NCBI RefSeq assembly: GCF_001902145.1
Contig: NZ_MRST01000020.1
Location: 186,001-250,000 of the forward strand
Direction of reading: 5' to 3'
Length of the DNA stretch: 64,000 nucleotides
Source of the DNA: Pseudomonas fluorescens
GTDB taxonomy: Bacteria > Pseudomonadota > Gammaproteobacteria > Pseudomonadales > Pseudomonadaceae
Part shown: positions 53,446-62,127 of the stretch, in pieces
How positions within the stretch are numbered: position 1 is the first letter of the stretch
Layout: each line of letters starts with the position of its first letter
Translations under genes and position numbers: made by a program
The notes under the pieces: model-generated
Seen by the model: the letters and a program-made list of their open reading frames with translations, nothing else
The model's database searches: none
Told to the model about the DNA's origin: nothing

Positions 53446-53823
53446 TTAAAGGGCGAACTGCGCGAAACTCACACCCGCACCGGCGGGGCGCACATCCTTC
53501 AAGAACGAATCCTTGTCGGCACTCAACTCCAGGGTAATTTCTGGCTTGCGCTTGCCCGCATTGCGCACCACCAGCCCTTCGAGTTTTTCACGCAGGAACA
53601 CGGTCGGCACCTTCAGGTGCAGCAACTGGTCGGTGTCGGCGTTGTGCATCAACAGGTGGATCCACTCGTACTGGCCCACGGCAATGCGCCCCACCGGCAG
53701 GTCGAACCACCAGATGTTGCGTTTGTGGTCCAGGTCGGTGAAATGGCAGTTGTTGACGCCGAGTACGGCACCGCCCAGTTCCTGGTTTCTGCGGGCGATG
53801 GCCTGTGCTTTATTGAGTTTCAT
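53446..53823 (-). CDS. Conserved hypothetical protein, 125 residues
   Basis: Starts MKLNKAQAIARRNQELGGAV at the ATG at 53823 with AGGAAGG upstream. The sequence is globular, with aromatic and charged residues (NIWWFDLPVGRIAVGQYEWI) and no signal or membrane segment. I do not recognise a named family. It lies convergent to fadD1 with a REPIN between, and diverges from the csbD gene. Confidence 0.72.
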   Translation of the reverse strand: MKLNKAQAIARRNQELGGAVLGVNNCHFTDLDHKRNIWWFDLPVGRIAVGQYEWIHLLMHNADTDQLLHLKVPTVFLREKLEGLVVRNAGKRKPEITLELSADKDSFLKDVRPAGAGVSFAQFAL

Positions 53824-54024
53824 AACCTTCCTACGGGATCTGTTATTCAGCGTTGCAGCCTGAATGTGCCGGGCATTCTCGTGGGTTGGCCGCAAAACAT
53901 AAAGCCAAACCTGCCGCTTTCGATGAAATGCTCGTGCAAAAATAATTGAAACTCTGCCGCTGCGCTTCAGGTCAACCGCTACGTAGTGACCAAAAACCAT
54001 TTGATTGTTATCAGGAGTAATACC

Positions 54025-54210
54025 ATGAGCAGCACTTCCGATAAGGTAAAGGGCTTGGCGAACGAAGCTGTCGGTAACATCAAGCAAGGCGTCGGTAAAG
54101 TCACAGACAACGATAAACTGCGTGCTGAAGGCGTGATCCAAGAGAAAAAAGGCGAAGCGCAGCAAGCAGTGGGCAAGACCAAGGACGCAGTGAAAAAAGC
54201 CACTGAGTAA
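54025..54210 (+). CDS. CsbD-family stress protein
   Basis: A 61-residue hydrophilic protein with the CsbD pattern ([20 protein letters not shown], then [18 protein letters not shown]). CsbD-like proteins are induced by envelope or osmotic stress in many bacteria; their mechanism is unknown. AGGAG lies seven bases before the ATG. A terminator follows, so the gene is monocistronic. Confidence 0.9.
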   Translation: MSSTSDKVKGLANEAVGNIKQGVGKVTDNDKLRAEGVIQEKKGEAQQAVGKTKDAVKKATE

Positions 54211-54241
54211 CACGTCCCGGCTGGCTGACCCCAGCAGCCCG

Positions 54242-54267
54242 ACGGCCATCCACGGATGGCCGTTTTT
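54242..54267 (+). terminator. Terminator after csbD-like gene
   Basis: ACGGCCATCC and GGATGGCCGT (54242-54263) form a perfect 10-bp stem, followed by four to five T residues. Confidence 0.9.
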
Positions 54268-54390
54268 GTATCTGGCGGTGCAACTAAACTTTCGAAATTG
54301 TTTCAAAGTCGCCAAATGGGCTACTTTGATGTAGAAAACGGCCCCTGAGTCGCCCACGAACTCAACCTCTTTGCGGCGAAAGGAGACGCT

Positions 54391-55344
54391 ATGCTTTTTC
54401 CGGTACTCGATGGTCTCAAGCTGCACAAGGTGCTGATGCGCACCGTCACTGAATTTCTCGATGACGAGATGCCGACTTACGCCTCGGCACTGGCCTACCA
54501 GATGCTGTTCTCGTTGTTCCCCTTCCTGCTGTTCCTGATCGCCCTGATCGGTTTCCTGCACCTGCCTGACTTCTTCACCTGGTTGCGCCTGCAGTCGGAA
54601 CTGGTGTTGCCGCCCCAGGCGCTAGAGCAAGTCAACCCGGTGATCGATCAGTTGCAGCAGTCCAAGGGCGGCTTGCTCTCGGTGGGTATTGTCATCGCAC
54701 TGTGGACGGCCTCCGCGGGCGTGCGCCTGATGATGAGCGCTATGAACGCCGCCTACGACGTGGTTGAAGGGCGGCCGATCTGGAAGCGTTTCCCGCTGTC
54801 GATTTTCTACACCGTGGGCATCGCCGGCATGCTGCTGGCCGCCGCCGCGCTGATGGTGCTGGGCCCGCAAGTCATGGAGTGGCTGGCCGGGCAGATTGGC
54901 ATGCAGGAATTCGTGGTCACGCTGTGGACCATCCTGCGTTGGCCGCTGATTGTCATCTTGCTGATGTTCGCCGTGGCCCTCATGTACTACGTGATGCCGG
55001 ACGTCGAGCAGGAATTTCGCTTTATCACCCCCGGCTCCGTCTTGGCGGTGGTGGTATGGATCGTCGCATCCCTGGGCTTTGGCTATTACGTCAAGACCTT
55101 CGCTGACTACAACGCCATGTATGGCAGCATCGGTGCGATCATTGTCTTGCTCCTGTATTTCTACATCTCTGCTGCCGTACTGCTGCTGGGCGCGGAGATG
55201 AACGCGGTGATCGAGCACATGTCTGCCGAGGGCAAGGACCCCGGTGAGAAGGAAATAGGCGAGCCGGGCCACACCGATGAAAAACAACACGTCTCAGGCC
55301 TAGGCCGGGACCACTCCAAGCCCATGACCGAGCCTGAACAATGA
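54391..55344 (+). CDS. YihY/UPF0761 family inner-membrane protein
   Basis: A 317-residue protein with six membrane helices ([60 protein letters not shown]) and a charged cytoplasmic C-terminal tail of about 45 residues. The family was once called RNase BN/BrkB, but the nuclease assignment was wrong; its role is unknown. The stop codon overlaps the def start as ATGA, so the two genes are translationally coupled. Confidence 0.88.
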   Translation: MLFPVLDGLKLHKVLMRTVTEFLDDEMPTYASALAYQMLFSLFPFLLFLIALIGFLHLPDFFTWLRLQSELVLPPQALEQVNPVIDQLQQSKGGLLSVGIVIALWTASAGVRLMMSAMNAAYDVVEGRPIWKRFPLSIFYTVGIAGMLLAAAALMVLGPQVMEWLAGQIGMQEFVVTLWTILRWPLIVILLMFAVALMYYVMPDVEQEFRFITPGSVLAVVVWIVASLGFGYYVKTFADYNAMYGSIGAIIVLLLYFYISAAVLLLGAEMNAVIEHMSAEGKDPGEKEIGEPGHTDEKQHVSGLGRDHSKPMTEPEQ

Positions 55345-55880
55345 TCCGTGAAATCCTGAAAATGGGCGACGAGCGCCTGCTGCGTATCGCCCCGCCGGTG
55401 CCGCCGGAAATGTTCGACAGCCCAGAATTGTGGCAACTGATCGACGATATGTTCCAGACCATGGAGCACGTGGGCGGCGTTGGCCTGGCCGCGCCGCAGA
55501 TTGGCGTGGACCTGCAACTGGTGATCTTCGGTTTCGAGGCCAGCGAACGCTACCCGGACGCGCCGCCGGTGCCGCAGACCATCCTGATCAACCCGCTGAT
55601 CACACCGCTCAGCCCGGTGCTGGAAGAGGGCTATGAAGGTTGCCTGTCGGTGCCCGGCCTGCGCGGCGCCGTGAACCGTTACCAGCAGATCCGCTACGAA
55701 GGGTTCGACCCCAAGGGCGAGCCGATCGTACGTTTTGCCGACGGCTTCCATGCGCGGGTGGTGCAGCATGAGTGCGACCATTTGATTGGCCGGCTGTACC
55801 CATCGCGGATTACCGATTTCAGCAAATTCGGGTTTATTGAAGTGATGTTCCCGGAGCTGGACCCAACGGCTGACGAATAG
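55341..55880 (+). CDS. def: Peptide deformylase
   Basis: Removes the N-formyl group from new proteins. The 179-residue protein has the three deformylase motifs: [10 protein letters not shown] (residues 46-55), EGCLSVPG with metal ligand Cys101, and QHECDHLIG with His143, Glu144 and His147. It is not beside fmt, so it is probably a second copy rather than the housekeeping def-fmt gene. Coupling to the YihY gene is unusual for a housekeeping role. Confidence 0.93.
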   Translation: MIREILKMGDERLLRIAPPVPPEMFDSPELWQLIDDMFQTMEHVGGVGLAAPQIGVDLQLVIFGFEASERYPDAPPVPQTILINPLITPLSPVLEEGYEGCLSVPGLRGAVNRYQQIRYEGFDPKGEPIVRFADGFHARVVQHECDHLIGRLYPSRITDFSKFGFIEVMFPELDPTADE

Positions 55881-55901
55881 CCCTTCTGAACCCACATTGG
55901 A

Positions 55902-56330
55902 TCAGTGTTTATTCAGGACTGGGGTATTGAGCCCCATTGCAATCATCGGCTTATTGCGCTTGTAACGCACCAACCGTTCACTCAGCGATTGCGGCAAAAC
56001 CGTGTCCTGGCTGAACCCCATGCGTTGATACAACCCTTCCAGATCCGGATGGCACAGCAACCAAACCGTCCCCTCACGACTCGCCACCGCCTCGCCAATC
56101 AGTCGCGCCGCTAGCCGCTGGCCACGATAAGTCGGCGCCACAAACACCCCCGTCAGCCACTGCCCACCCACCACCGGGCTCAAGCACAAGCCGGCCACGA
56201 TCTCGCCATCTCGCACTACCCACAAACGGCCGCCCTTGAGCGCCTTCATCGATGAATTGTGGCTGCGGTAAAACTTGTTCAGCAGTGGCCACAGAGGCTC
56301 GGCCAGCGGTTCGATGTGCAATGGGGGCAT
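55902..56330 (-). CDS. GNAT-family N-acetyltransferase
   Basis: A 142-residue acetyltransferase. The acetyl-CoA binding motif A is VFVAPTYRGQRLAARLIGEA, and the protein ends with a C-terminal GLYQRMGF motif. Substrate unknown. It is convergent with def, separated by 21 bases. Confidence 0.85.
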   Translation of the reverse strand: MPPLHIEPLAEPLWPLLNKFYRSHNSSMKALKGGRLWVVRDGEIVAGLCLSPVVGGQWLTGVFVAPTYRGQRLAARLIGEAVASREGTVWLLCHPDLEGLYQRMGFSQDTVLPQSLSERLVRYKRNKPMIAMGLNTPVLNKH

Positions 56331-56434
56331 GGGGTTCAGACAAGCGTTATCCAGGGCAGGGGATTATAAGCGCCTTCTGCCGGGCAATAGGTGGTATACC
56401 CAGTGCTACATCCCCTGTTAGTGGAGCATGCATC

Positions 56435-56551
56435 ATGGCCAAAGGTATGGATTCAAAGAAAGCCGCGAAGAAAAAACCGGCAAAGACCGCGGATGAAAAA
56501 CGCGCGGACAAGAAGACCAAAAAATCCGAAGCAGGCCTGTTCGGTCACTGA
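56435..56551 (+). CDS. Small lysine-rich protein, 38 residues
   Basis: Starts MAKGMDSKKAAKKKPAKTAD at the ATG at 56435, with GGAG eight bases upstream, and ends SEAGLFGH. About one third of the residues are Lys, in a histone-H1-like alternation with Ala. It probably binds nucleic acid or ribosomes. No family recognised; the ribosome site and conserved-looking composition support a real gene. Confidence 0.6.
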   Translation: MAKGMDSKKAAKKKPAKTADEKRADKKTKKSEAGLFGH

Positions 56552-56632
56552 GTTACAAGCTTAGAACCAAACGATCTGCAAGATTTTCCCGCCTCATTGC
56601 ACAGAGCAGGAAACACCTGCTCTGAGCTGCCG

Positions 56633-57562
56633 ATGGCCAATTACCTTGATCCGACCCACCGCCGGGAAATCGAAGCCCTGGCGACGACCTTTGTGGCAAG
56701 AACCGAGTGGCCGACCTGGCTGCTGTTGATCGGCTTGTATGCCGGCTGGTTTGCGGTGATCCTTGGCAGCCGGTGGCTGGGCATGTTGCTAAGCATGTTG
56801 CTGCTGATTCCGCTGGTGACCCTGTGGCTATCGGTGCAGCACGAATTGCTCCACGGCCACCCGACCCGTTCGTTATGGCTGAATAAACTCCTCGGCTATG
56901 CCCCTTTCGCGGTGTGGTACCCCTACACGCTGTACCGCGACAGCCACCTGTTGCACCATAACGACCACGACCTGACCCTACCGGGCATCGACCCGGAAAG
57001 CCGCTACCTCAATCAGCAGCAATGGGACAACAGCTCGCTGTTCGAACGTGGCGTGCATTGGCTGACCAAGACCGTGCTTGGCCGCTTCCTGCTGGCTGCG
57101 CCGTTGGCGATTGGCCGGTTGGCGCGTCACGAGTTTCAACGCCTGCCCCAGGTATGGCCAATGTGGCTGGCCCACGGCGCCGTCACTGTGCTGATGCTGA
57201 GTTTCATCGCCTACTACAGTGCGCTTGCGGTCTGGCATTACCTGCTGCTAGTCAGCGTGCCAGCCTTGTCCCTGGCCTCGATCCGTTCCTACTATGAGCA
57301 CCGACCCCATCCTCGGCCGGAACAGCGCACAGTGCTCAACGAAGCGTCCTGGCCCTGGGCCTGGCTGTTTCTCAACAACAATCTGCATCTGGTACACCAC
57401 GATCTGCCGATGTTGCCGTGGTACCTGTTGCCCAGGGTGTACCGTGCCCGGCGCGAACAGTGGCTGGCGCGCAGCGGTGGTTTCCTGGTGCAAGGGTACG
57501 GCCAGTTGATCAGCCGCCACGGCCTCAAGGCCATCGACAGTCCCCGGCACCCGTTTGCCTGA
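56633..57562 (+). CDS. Membrane fatty-acid desaturase family protein
   Basis: A 309-residue di-iron membrane enzyme with the three histidine boxes of desaturases: HELLHGH (residues 70-76), HLLHH (105-109) and HLVHH (252-256), and about four membrane segments. The substrate is not clear; relatives act on fatty acids or other lipids, or are hydroxylases. It lies nine bases upstream of a PhnD-like binding protein gene, so they form an operon. The start at 56633 has only a weak ribosome site. Confidence 0.82.
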   Translation: MANYLDPTHRREIEALATTFVARTEWPTWLLLIGLYAGWFAVILGSRWLGMLLSMLLLIPLVTLWLSVQHELLHGHPTRSLWLNKLLGYAPFAVWYPYTLYRDSHLLHHNDHDLTLPGIDPESRYLNQQQWDNSSLFERGVHWLTKTVLGRFLLAAPLAIGRLARHEFQRLPQVWPMWLAHGAVTVLMLSFIAYYSALAVWHYLLLVSVPALSLASIRSYYEHRPHPRPEQRTVLNEASWPWAWLFLNNNLHLVHHDLPMLPWYLLPRVYRARREQWLARSGGFLVQGYGQLISRHGLKAIDSPRHPFA

Positions 57563-57571
57563 GAGACGACC

Positions 57572-58363
57572 ATGAGTGAGCACTACGCCGACCTGCGCAT
57601 GTACGTTGCGCCCGAGGCCATCCAGCAGGCCAATCAACATTGGCTGGCGCGCATCCTCGAGCGCTTGAAGCTGCATCGTCTTGACGCCGACCACCTCGAC
57701 TTGCCCGGCCTGTGGCTGGCGCCGCAATTGCTCGTCAGCCAAACCTGCGGCTACCCACTGATGACCCAACTGCGCGGCCAGGTGCGTATCATTGGGCGCC
57801 CCCGTTACGAGTTGGCCCACAGCCGCCACGGCGAACATTGCAGCCTGCTGTTGACCCGCGCTGACAACCTGCGTACCCGCCTGGCGCAGTTCTACCAGAG
57901 CCGCGGCGTGATCAACGGCCACGACTCCAACAGCGGCATGAACCTGCTGCGTGACTGCCTGGCGCCGTTGCAGCGCGACGGGCGGTTCTTCGCCAGCGTC
58001 GGCATCAGCGGTGCCCACCGCGAGAGCTTGCGCTGGCTGCGTGAAGACCGCGGCGACCTCGCCGCCATCGACAGCGTCACCTACGACTACCTCGCCCGAT
58101 TTGCCCGCGAAGAAGTGGCGGGCCTGCGTATCGTCACCCGCAGCGCGCCGAGCCCGACTTTGCCCTACATAGGCGCGCTGGGCTTGAGCGATGCGCAGGT
58201 AGCGCAGATTCGTGAGGCGATGAACCTGGCGTTGCAGGACCTGCCGCAGGTGGCGCAAACCCTCGGTGTGCGAGCTGTGCTTCCTGCCAGCGAAGATGAC
58301 TACCAGGTGGTGTTGGATTACCAGCGCAAAGCCACCAGCATCGGCTATCCGGTACTTCAATAA
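57572..58363 (+). CDS. PhnD-like substrate-binding protein without signal peptide
   Basis: A 263-residue protein of the periplasmic-binding fold similar to phosphate/phosphonate binding proteins (SLLLTRADNLRTRLAQFYQS, the RGVINGHDSNSGMNLLRDCL segment, SGAHRESLRWLREDRGDLAA, IDSVTYDYLARFAREEVAGL). There is no N-terminal signal peptide (it begins MSEHYADLRMYVAPEAIQQA), so it is probably cytoplasmic or its export signal is missing. No ABC permease or ATPase is adjacent. Its pairing with a desaturase-family gene suggests a ligand-sensing or carrier role rather than import. Confidence 0.78.
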   Translation: MSEHYADLRMYVAPEAIQQANQHWLARILERLKLHRLDADHLDLPGLWLAPQLLVSQTCGYPLMTQLRGQVRIIGRPRYELAHSRHGEHCSLLLTRADNLRTRLAQFYQSRGVINGHDSNSGMNLLRDCLAPLQRDGRFFASVGISGAHRESLRWLREDRGDLAAIDSVTYDYLARFAREEVAGLRIVTRSAPSPTLPYIGALGLSDAQVAQIREAMNLALQDLPQVAQTLGVRAVLPASEDDYQVVLDYQRKATSIGYPVLQ

Positions 58364-58375
58364 GGTTATATAAAA

Positions 58376-58401
58376 ATGCGTTTTAAATATTATTAAAGCA
58401 T
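58376..58401. promoter_or_regulatory. AT-rich imperfect inverted repeat upstream of the sigma factor
   Basis: ATGCGTTTTAA (58376-58386) and TTAAAGCAT (58393-58401) are complementary except for two unpaired bases. It lies in a very AT-rich promoter-like stretch about 70 bases before the sigma gene. Such motifs are seen before sulfur-starvation genes, but the assignment is speculative. Confidence 0.3.
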
Positions 58402-58471
58402 AAGAGGCCTTGCTAGGATCGCTTCACCGGAACACCGGACATACCGCGCAACCTACTCAGAAGGAGCCACC

Positions 58472-59143
58472 ATGTCCGGCGCCGATAGTGCTCACAGCGA
58501 CTACGTGGGCTCACTGTTTCGCATTCATTACCCTTGGCTGTGCAGCCGCTTGCACCGCTACCTCAACTCCCGTGCCCACGCCGAAGACATCGCCGTCGAC
58601 GCGTTTGTCCAGCTCCTGAGTGCGCCTCAGGTAGCGCCGATACGACAGCCGCGCGCATTGCTTACCACCATTGCCCAGCGCCTGGTGTACCAGGTGTGGC
58701 GCCGGCGTGACCTGGAGCGTGCCTACCTCGCTGCGCTGGATAACGATGCAGCCTGCGCCGAGGACCGTGCCCAGGTACTCGAAGCCCTGCAAGCCATCGA
58801 TCTATCGCTCGACCGCTTGCCGGCCAAGGTCAAGACCACGTTCCTGTTGTCCCGCGTCAACGGCCTGACGTACCCCCAGATCGCCGCCGAACTGGGGATT
58901 TCCCAGCGCTCGGTCAGTGACTACATGGCCCGTGCTGTTACCGGCCTCGAATCCCACACTGACGGTGCTCACTTTGAATCTGAATCGAACCACCAAGAGG
59001 CAACTTATGAAAGCAATCAAACACCTGCTGGGCAGTTCGCTGCTGGCATTGGCGGTACTGGCGCAACCCACCTCGGCGGCCGAACCTTCCACGCTGCGCA
59101 TCGGCTACCAGAAAAGCTCGGTCAGCATGGTGCTCGCCCGTGA
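58472..59143 (+). CDS. FecI-like ECF sigma factor with overrunning C-terminus
   Basis: Region 2 is GSLFRIHYPWLCSRLHRYLN with AEDIAVDAFVQLL; region 4 is VKTTFLLSRVNGLTYPQIAA followed by ELGISQRSVSDYMARAV. These resemble iron-starvation sigma factors of the FecI type, which are about 170 residues. This frame runs to 223 residues because its last 137 bases overlap the next gene in another frame; the tail is rich in Gly/Thr/His and looks non-native. No FecR anti-sigma or TonB receptor is adjacent. AAGGAG precedes the ATG at 58472. Confidence 0.8.
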   Translation: MSGADSAHSDYVGSLFRIHYPWLCSRLHRYLNSRAHAEDIAVDAFVQLLSAPQVAPIRQPRALLTTIAQRLVYQVWRRRDLERAYLAALDNDAACAEDRAQVLEALQAIDLSLDRLPAKVKTTFLLSRVNGLTYPQIAAELGISQRSVSDYMARAVTGLESHTDGAHFESESNHQEATYESNQTPAGQFAAGIGGTGATHLGGRTFHAAHRLPEKLGQHGARP

Positions 59144-59957
59144 GCACAAGCTTTTCGAAGCCGCACTGCCGGGTACCCAGGTGCAGTGGACCGAATTCCT
59201 CGGTGGCCCGCCGCTGATCGAAGCGCTCAACGCCGGCAGCCTGGACATCGGCAATATTGGCGATATCCCGCCGATCTTCGCCCAGGCGGCCGGGATCGAC
59301 TTGCAGTATTTTGCCGTCGAGCCCAACGAGGGCAAGGCCGAAGCAGTGCTGGTGCCCAAGGCCAGTAGCGTGCAGAACATGGCCGAACTCAAGGGCAAGC
59401 GCGTGGCATTGCTCAAGGGCTCCAGTGCACACAACCTGTTCCTCAAAAGCCTGCTGCACGCCGGGTTGCAGTGGAAGGATGTGAACGTGGTGTACCTGTC
59501 GCCTTCCGACGGCCGCGCCGCGTTTGAACAAGGCAAGGTGGACGCCTGGGTGGTGTGGGACCCGTACTACTCGGCCGCCGTGATCGACGGCTCGGCACGT
59601 GTGCTGCGGGACGGGCAAGGGTTGAACCCGGCGGGCAGTTTTTTCGTGGTCAACCACCCGTTTGCCAAGCAGTACCCAGAGGCCATCGCCACGATTATCC
59701 AGACGCTTGGTAAAGCGCAGCGCCTGTCCCTTGACCAGCCCGACGCGAGCATCGCGCTGATGGCCGGTACCCTGGGCCTGCAACCGGCTGTGGTCAAAAG
59801 CTACTTCGAACATCGCTCGCCTGAGCCGATCCGACCCTTGGCGGCCATCGACATCGCCAACCAGCAACGCACCGCCGACTTGTTTTTTGCCAACGGCCTG
59901 ATCCCGAAAAAAGTCGATGTGCAGCAGGCTGTCTTCAAGCCTCTTGGTCATCCATGA
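59007..59957 (+). CDS. SsuA/TauA-like periplasmic substrate-binding protein
   Basis: A 316-residue aliphatic sulfonate-type binding protein. The signal peptide is MKAIKHLLGSSLLALAVLAQ continuing to PTSAA. The body has TLRIGYQKSSVSMVLAREHK, GGPPLIEALNAGSLDIGNIG and WVVWDPYYSAAVIDGSARVL, typical of SsuA. The ATG at 59007 has AAGAGG upstream, inside the sigma-factor frame. No SsuB or SsuC is in the window, so it is a solitary binding protein that may share a remote transporter or deliver a signal. It is probably co-transcribed with the sigma gene. Confidence 0.87.
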   Translation: MKAIKHLLGSSLLALAVLAQPTSAAEPSTLRIGYQKSSVSMVLAREHKLFEAALPGTQVQWTEFLGGPPLIEALNAGSLDIGNIGDIPPIFAQAAGIDLQYFAVEPNEGKAEAVLVPKASSVQNMAELKGKRVALLKGSSAHNLFLKSLLHAGLQWKDVNVVYLSPSDGRAAFEQGKVDAWVVWDPYYSAAVIDGSARVLRDGQGLNPAGSFFVVNHPFAKQYPEAIATIIQTLGKAQRLSLDQPDASIALMAGTLGLQPAVVKSYFEHRSPEPIRPLAAIDIANQQRTADLFFANGLIPKKVDVQQAVFKPLGHP

Positions 59958-59979
59958 GTCAGACCCCTGAACCGAACAG

Positions 59980-60065
59980 TGTGGGAGCTGGCTTGCCTGC
60001 GATGCAGACACCTCGGTGTATCAGTTGGGCCGAGGTGATGCTTTCGCAGGCAAGCCAGCTCCCAC
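59980..60065. repeat. REPIN, GTGGGAGCTGGC type
   Basis: TGTGGGAGCTGGCTTGCCTG and its inverted partner between the binding-protein gene and the convergent hypothetical gene. Confidence 0.88.
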
Positions 60066-60069
60066 CTGT

Positions 60070-60531
60070 TTAGATCGCGGCCAGGGTTTCTTTCACTGCC
60101 TGGGCTGGCGAGGCAGTAGCCTTCGCCGCTACCTGCTGCTGTTGCTGCTCCTTCAAGCGCTCGGCTACTTGCTTGGCGATGGCGTCTTGTTTGTCCTGGG
60201 GCATCGCCTGCACTTGTTCTTCGGTCAGCCCTTGTTCCTTGAGCAGCTGTTCACGAATGCGTTCGGCTGGGGTCTTGCTCATGTACTCGGTGAACTCGGT
60301 ACGCGCCTTGGTGGTCGTGGCCTGTAATTGCACGCGGGTTTGGGCGAAGGCTTCGTCGATGCGATCGCTGGCCTTGTCCAATTCCCTCTGCGCGGCGGGC
60401 ACTGTCACGCTGTGTTGCGCAGCCTGCAGGGCGCCGCTGTACAGCGCACTGGCGGCGGCGTTGGCGGGGTCCATGTCGGGTCGCGTGATCTGTTGCACGT
60501 TCGACGCCGCTTGAGTGTTGTTAACCAGCAT
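60070..60531 (-). CDS. Hypothetical helical protein, 153 residues
   Basis: Starts MLVNNTQAASNVQQITRPDM. It is highly alpha-helical and Gln/Ala/Glu-rich, with a poly-Gln run (KEQQQQQVAAK) near the C-terminus and no signal or membrane segment. AGGTGA lies upstream of the ATG at 60531. No family that I recognise; it may be a cytoplasmic or secreted accessory protein. It lies downstream of and co-directional with the MFS gene, 132 bases apart. Confidence 0.65.
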   Translation of the reverse strand: MLVNNTQAASNVQQITRPDMDPANAAASALYSGALQAAQHSVTVPAAQRELDKASDRIDEAFAQTRVQLQATTTKARTEFTEYMSKTPAERIREQLLKEQGLTEEQVQAMPQDKQDAIAKQVAERLKEQQQQQVAAKATASPAQAVKETLAAI

Positions 60532-60663
60532 GATCGGTCACCTATGAAAACAGACGGTGCGACAGCTGGAGCAAATACTGTGCCGGTTGCCAGACCCCAG
60601 TGTTTACTGGGGCTGGCGTCGTCGGCGCGGCAAGCCTTCTCCTTGTGCGGCCAACCGTTGCCG

Positions 60664-62070
60664 TCAGTGAGCGATGTTCTCCAGCGCCAGGTTGCGCGTG
60701 CGCGGCCCAAACCAACTGATGGTAATCATCACGATCAACATGCTGCTGGCAATAAACGCCAACACGCCCGGCGTGCCCAGGTGCTCGAGGATAAAGCCGA
60801 TCAACAGGCTGCTGAACACCGTGGATAAACGGCTGAACGAATAGCAGAACCCGACCGCCCGAGCACGGATATTGGTGGGGAACAATTCGCTCTGGTAGGA
60901 GTGATAACTGAAGCTCAGCCAGGCGTTGCAGAAGGTGATCATCACCCCGCAGAAAATCAGCCCTAACGCTGTGGTTTGCAGGGCAAACAGGCTGCCGAAG
61001 ATCACCGCACCCATGGCTGAGCCGACGATCTGCCATTTGTTCTCAAAGCGGTTGGCCACCTTGACGAACAACAGCGGGCCCAGCGGGTAGGCGAGGGTGA
61101 TGATGAAGGCGTAGAGCAAACTGTGGGTCACGCTGACACCCTGGCCCGAGAGCAAGGCCGGCAGCCAGTTGCCAAAGCCGAAGAAGCCGATGGCCTGAAA
61201 CACATGGAACACGATCAGCATCAAGGCACGACGACGGTAGGGCGGCTGCCAGATATCGGCGAAACGGCCACTGCCCTGCACACTGATCGCTTCGGGTTCG
61301 GGTTCGTCCAGCGGCTTGCCGTGATCCTTTCGGCAGCGTGCCTCCAGGTTGTTCAGGATCGTGTCGGCCTCTTCGAAGCGTCCCTTTTGTGCAAGCCAGC
61401 GCGGTGACTCCGGCAGGCGCTTGCGCAGTTGCCAGATAAATAGCGCAAACACCGCACTTGAGAGCACCACCCAGCGCCAGCCCGCGATGCCGAAGGGCGC
61501 CTGTGGCACCAGCCACCACGACATCAAGGCCACGGCCGGCACCGACAGAAACTGGATAAAAAACGCAAAGGCAAACGCCGAACTGCGCATGCGCTTGGGC
61601 ACCAGTTCCGAGAGGTAGGCGTCGATGGTCACCAGTTCGATGCCAAGGCCAATGCCCACCAGAAAGCGCATGCAGATGATGCCCACGGCCGAGGTTTGAA
61701 TGCCCATCAACACCGTGGCCACTGTGTACCAGACCAGCGCAAAGGTAAAAATCGCGCGTCGTCCGAAGCGGTCAGCGATGGGGCTGAGCAGGCTGGCGCC
61801 GAGGAACAGGCCCAGGAACGTGGCCGAGGCGAAAGCGGCCTGGTCCGAGAAGCCAAACACGCCTTCGCTGCCGGTATGAAAAATCCCGTCGCTGATCAGG
61901 CCAGGGCTGATATAGGCGGTCTGGAACAGGTCATACAGCTCGAAAAAACCGCCGATGGAGAGCAACGCCACCAGGCGCCAAACAGTGGCGACGGCGGGCA
62001 AGCGGTCGATGCGTGCGCTGATGTGGGCGGCGCGGGTGGGGTCGATGGCGGAGGCGGTAAGTGTGGACAT
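60664..62070 (-). CDS. MFS transporter (sugar/aromatic acid type)
   Basis: A 468-residue major-facilitator symporter with 12 helices. Motif A is SPIADRFGRRAIFTFALVWY, helix 1 is VALLSIGGFFELYDLFQTAY and the second-half motif is RARAVGFCYSFSRLSTVFSS. Resembles aromatic-acid or sugar porters; the substrate is unknown. I prefer the ATG at 62070 (MSTLTASAIDPTRAA, AAGG five bases upstream). The frame continues to 62118. It follows the glutathione S-transferase gene by 57 bases on the same strand, so they may form an operon. Confidence 0.83.
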   Translation of the reverse strand: MSTLTASAIDPTRAAHISARIDRLPAVATVWRLVALLSIGGFFELYDLFQTAYISPGLISDGIFHTGSEGVFGFSDQAAFASATFLGLFLGASLLSPIADRFGRRAIFTFALVWYTVATVLMGIQTSAVGIICMRFLVGIGLGIELVTIDAYLSELVPKRMRSSAFAFAFFIQFLSVPAVALMSWWLVPQAPFGIAGWRWVVLSSAVFALFIWQLRKRLPESPRWLAQKGRFEEADTILNNLEARCRKDHGKPLDEPEPEAISVQGSGRFADIWQPPYRRRALMLIVFHVFQAIGFFGFGNWLPALLSGQGVSVTHSLLYAFIITLAYPLGPLLFVKVANRFENKWQIVGSAMGAVIFGSLFALQTTALGLIFCGVMITFCNAWLSFSYHSYQSELFPTNIRARAVGFCYSFSRLSTVFSSLLIGFILEHLGTPGVLAFIASSMLIVMITISWFGPRTRNLALENIAH

Positions 62071-62127
62071 GAACACCTTCAGTTCGCGGCGAGTTTTAGC
62101 TTCAAGCTTGAAGCGCATAACTGCTTT

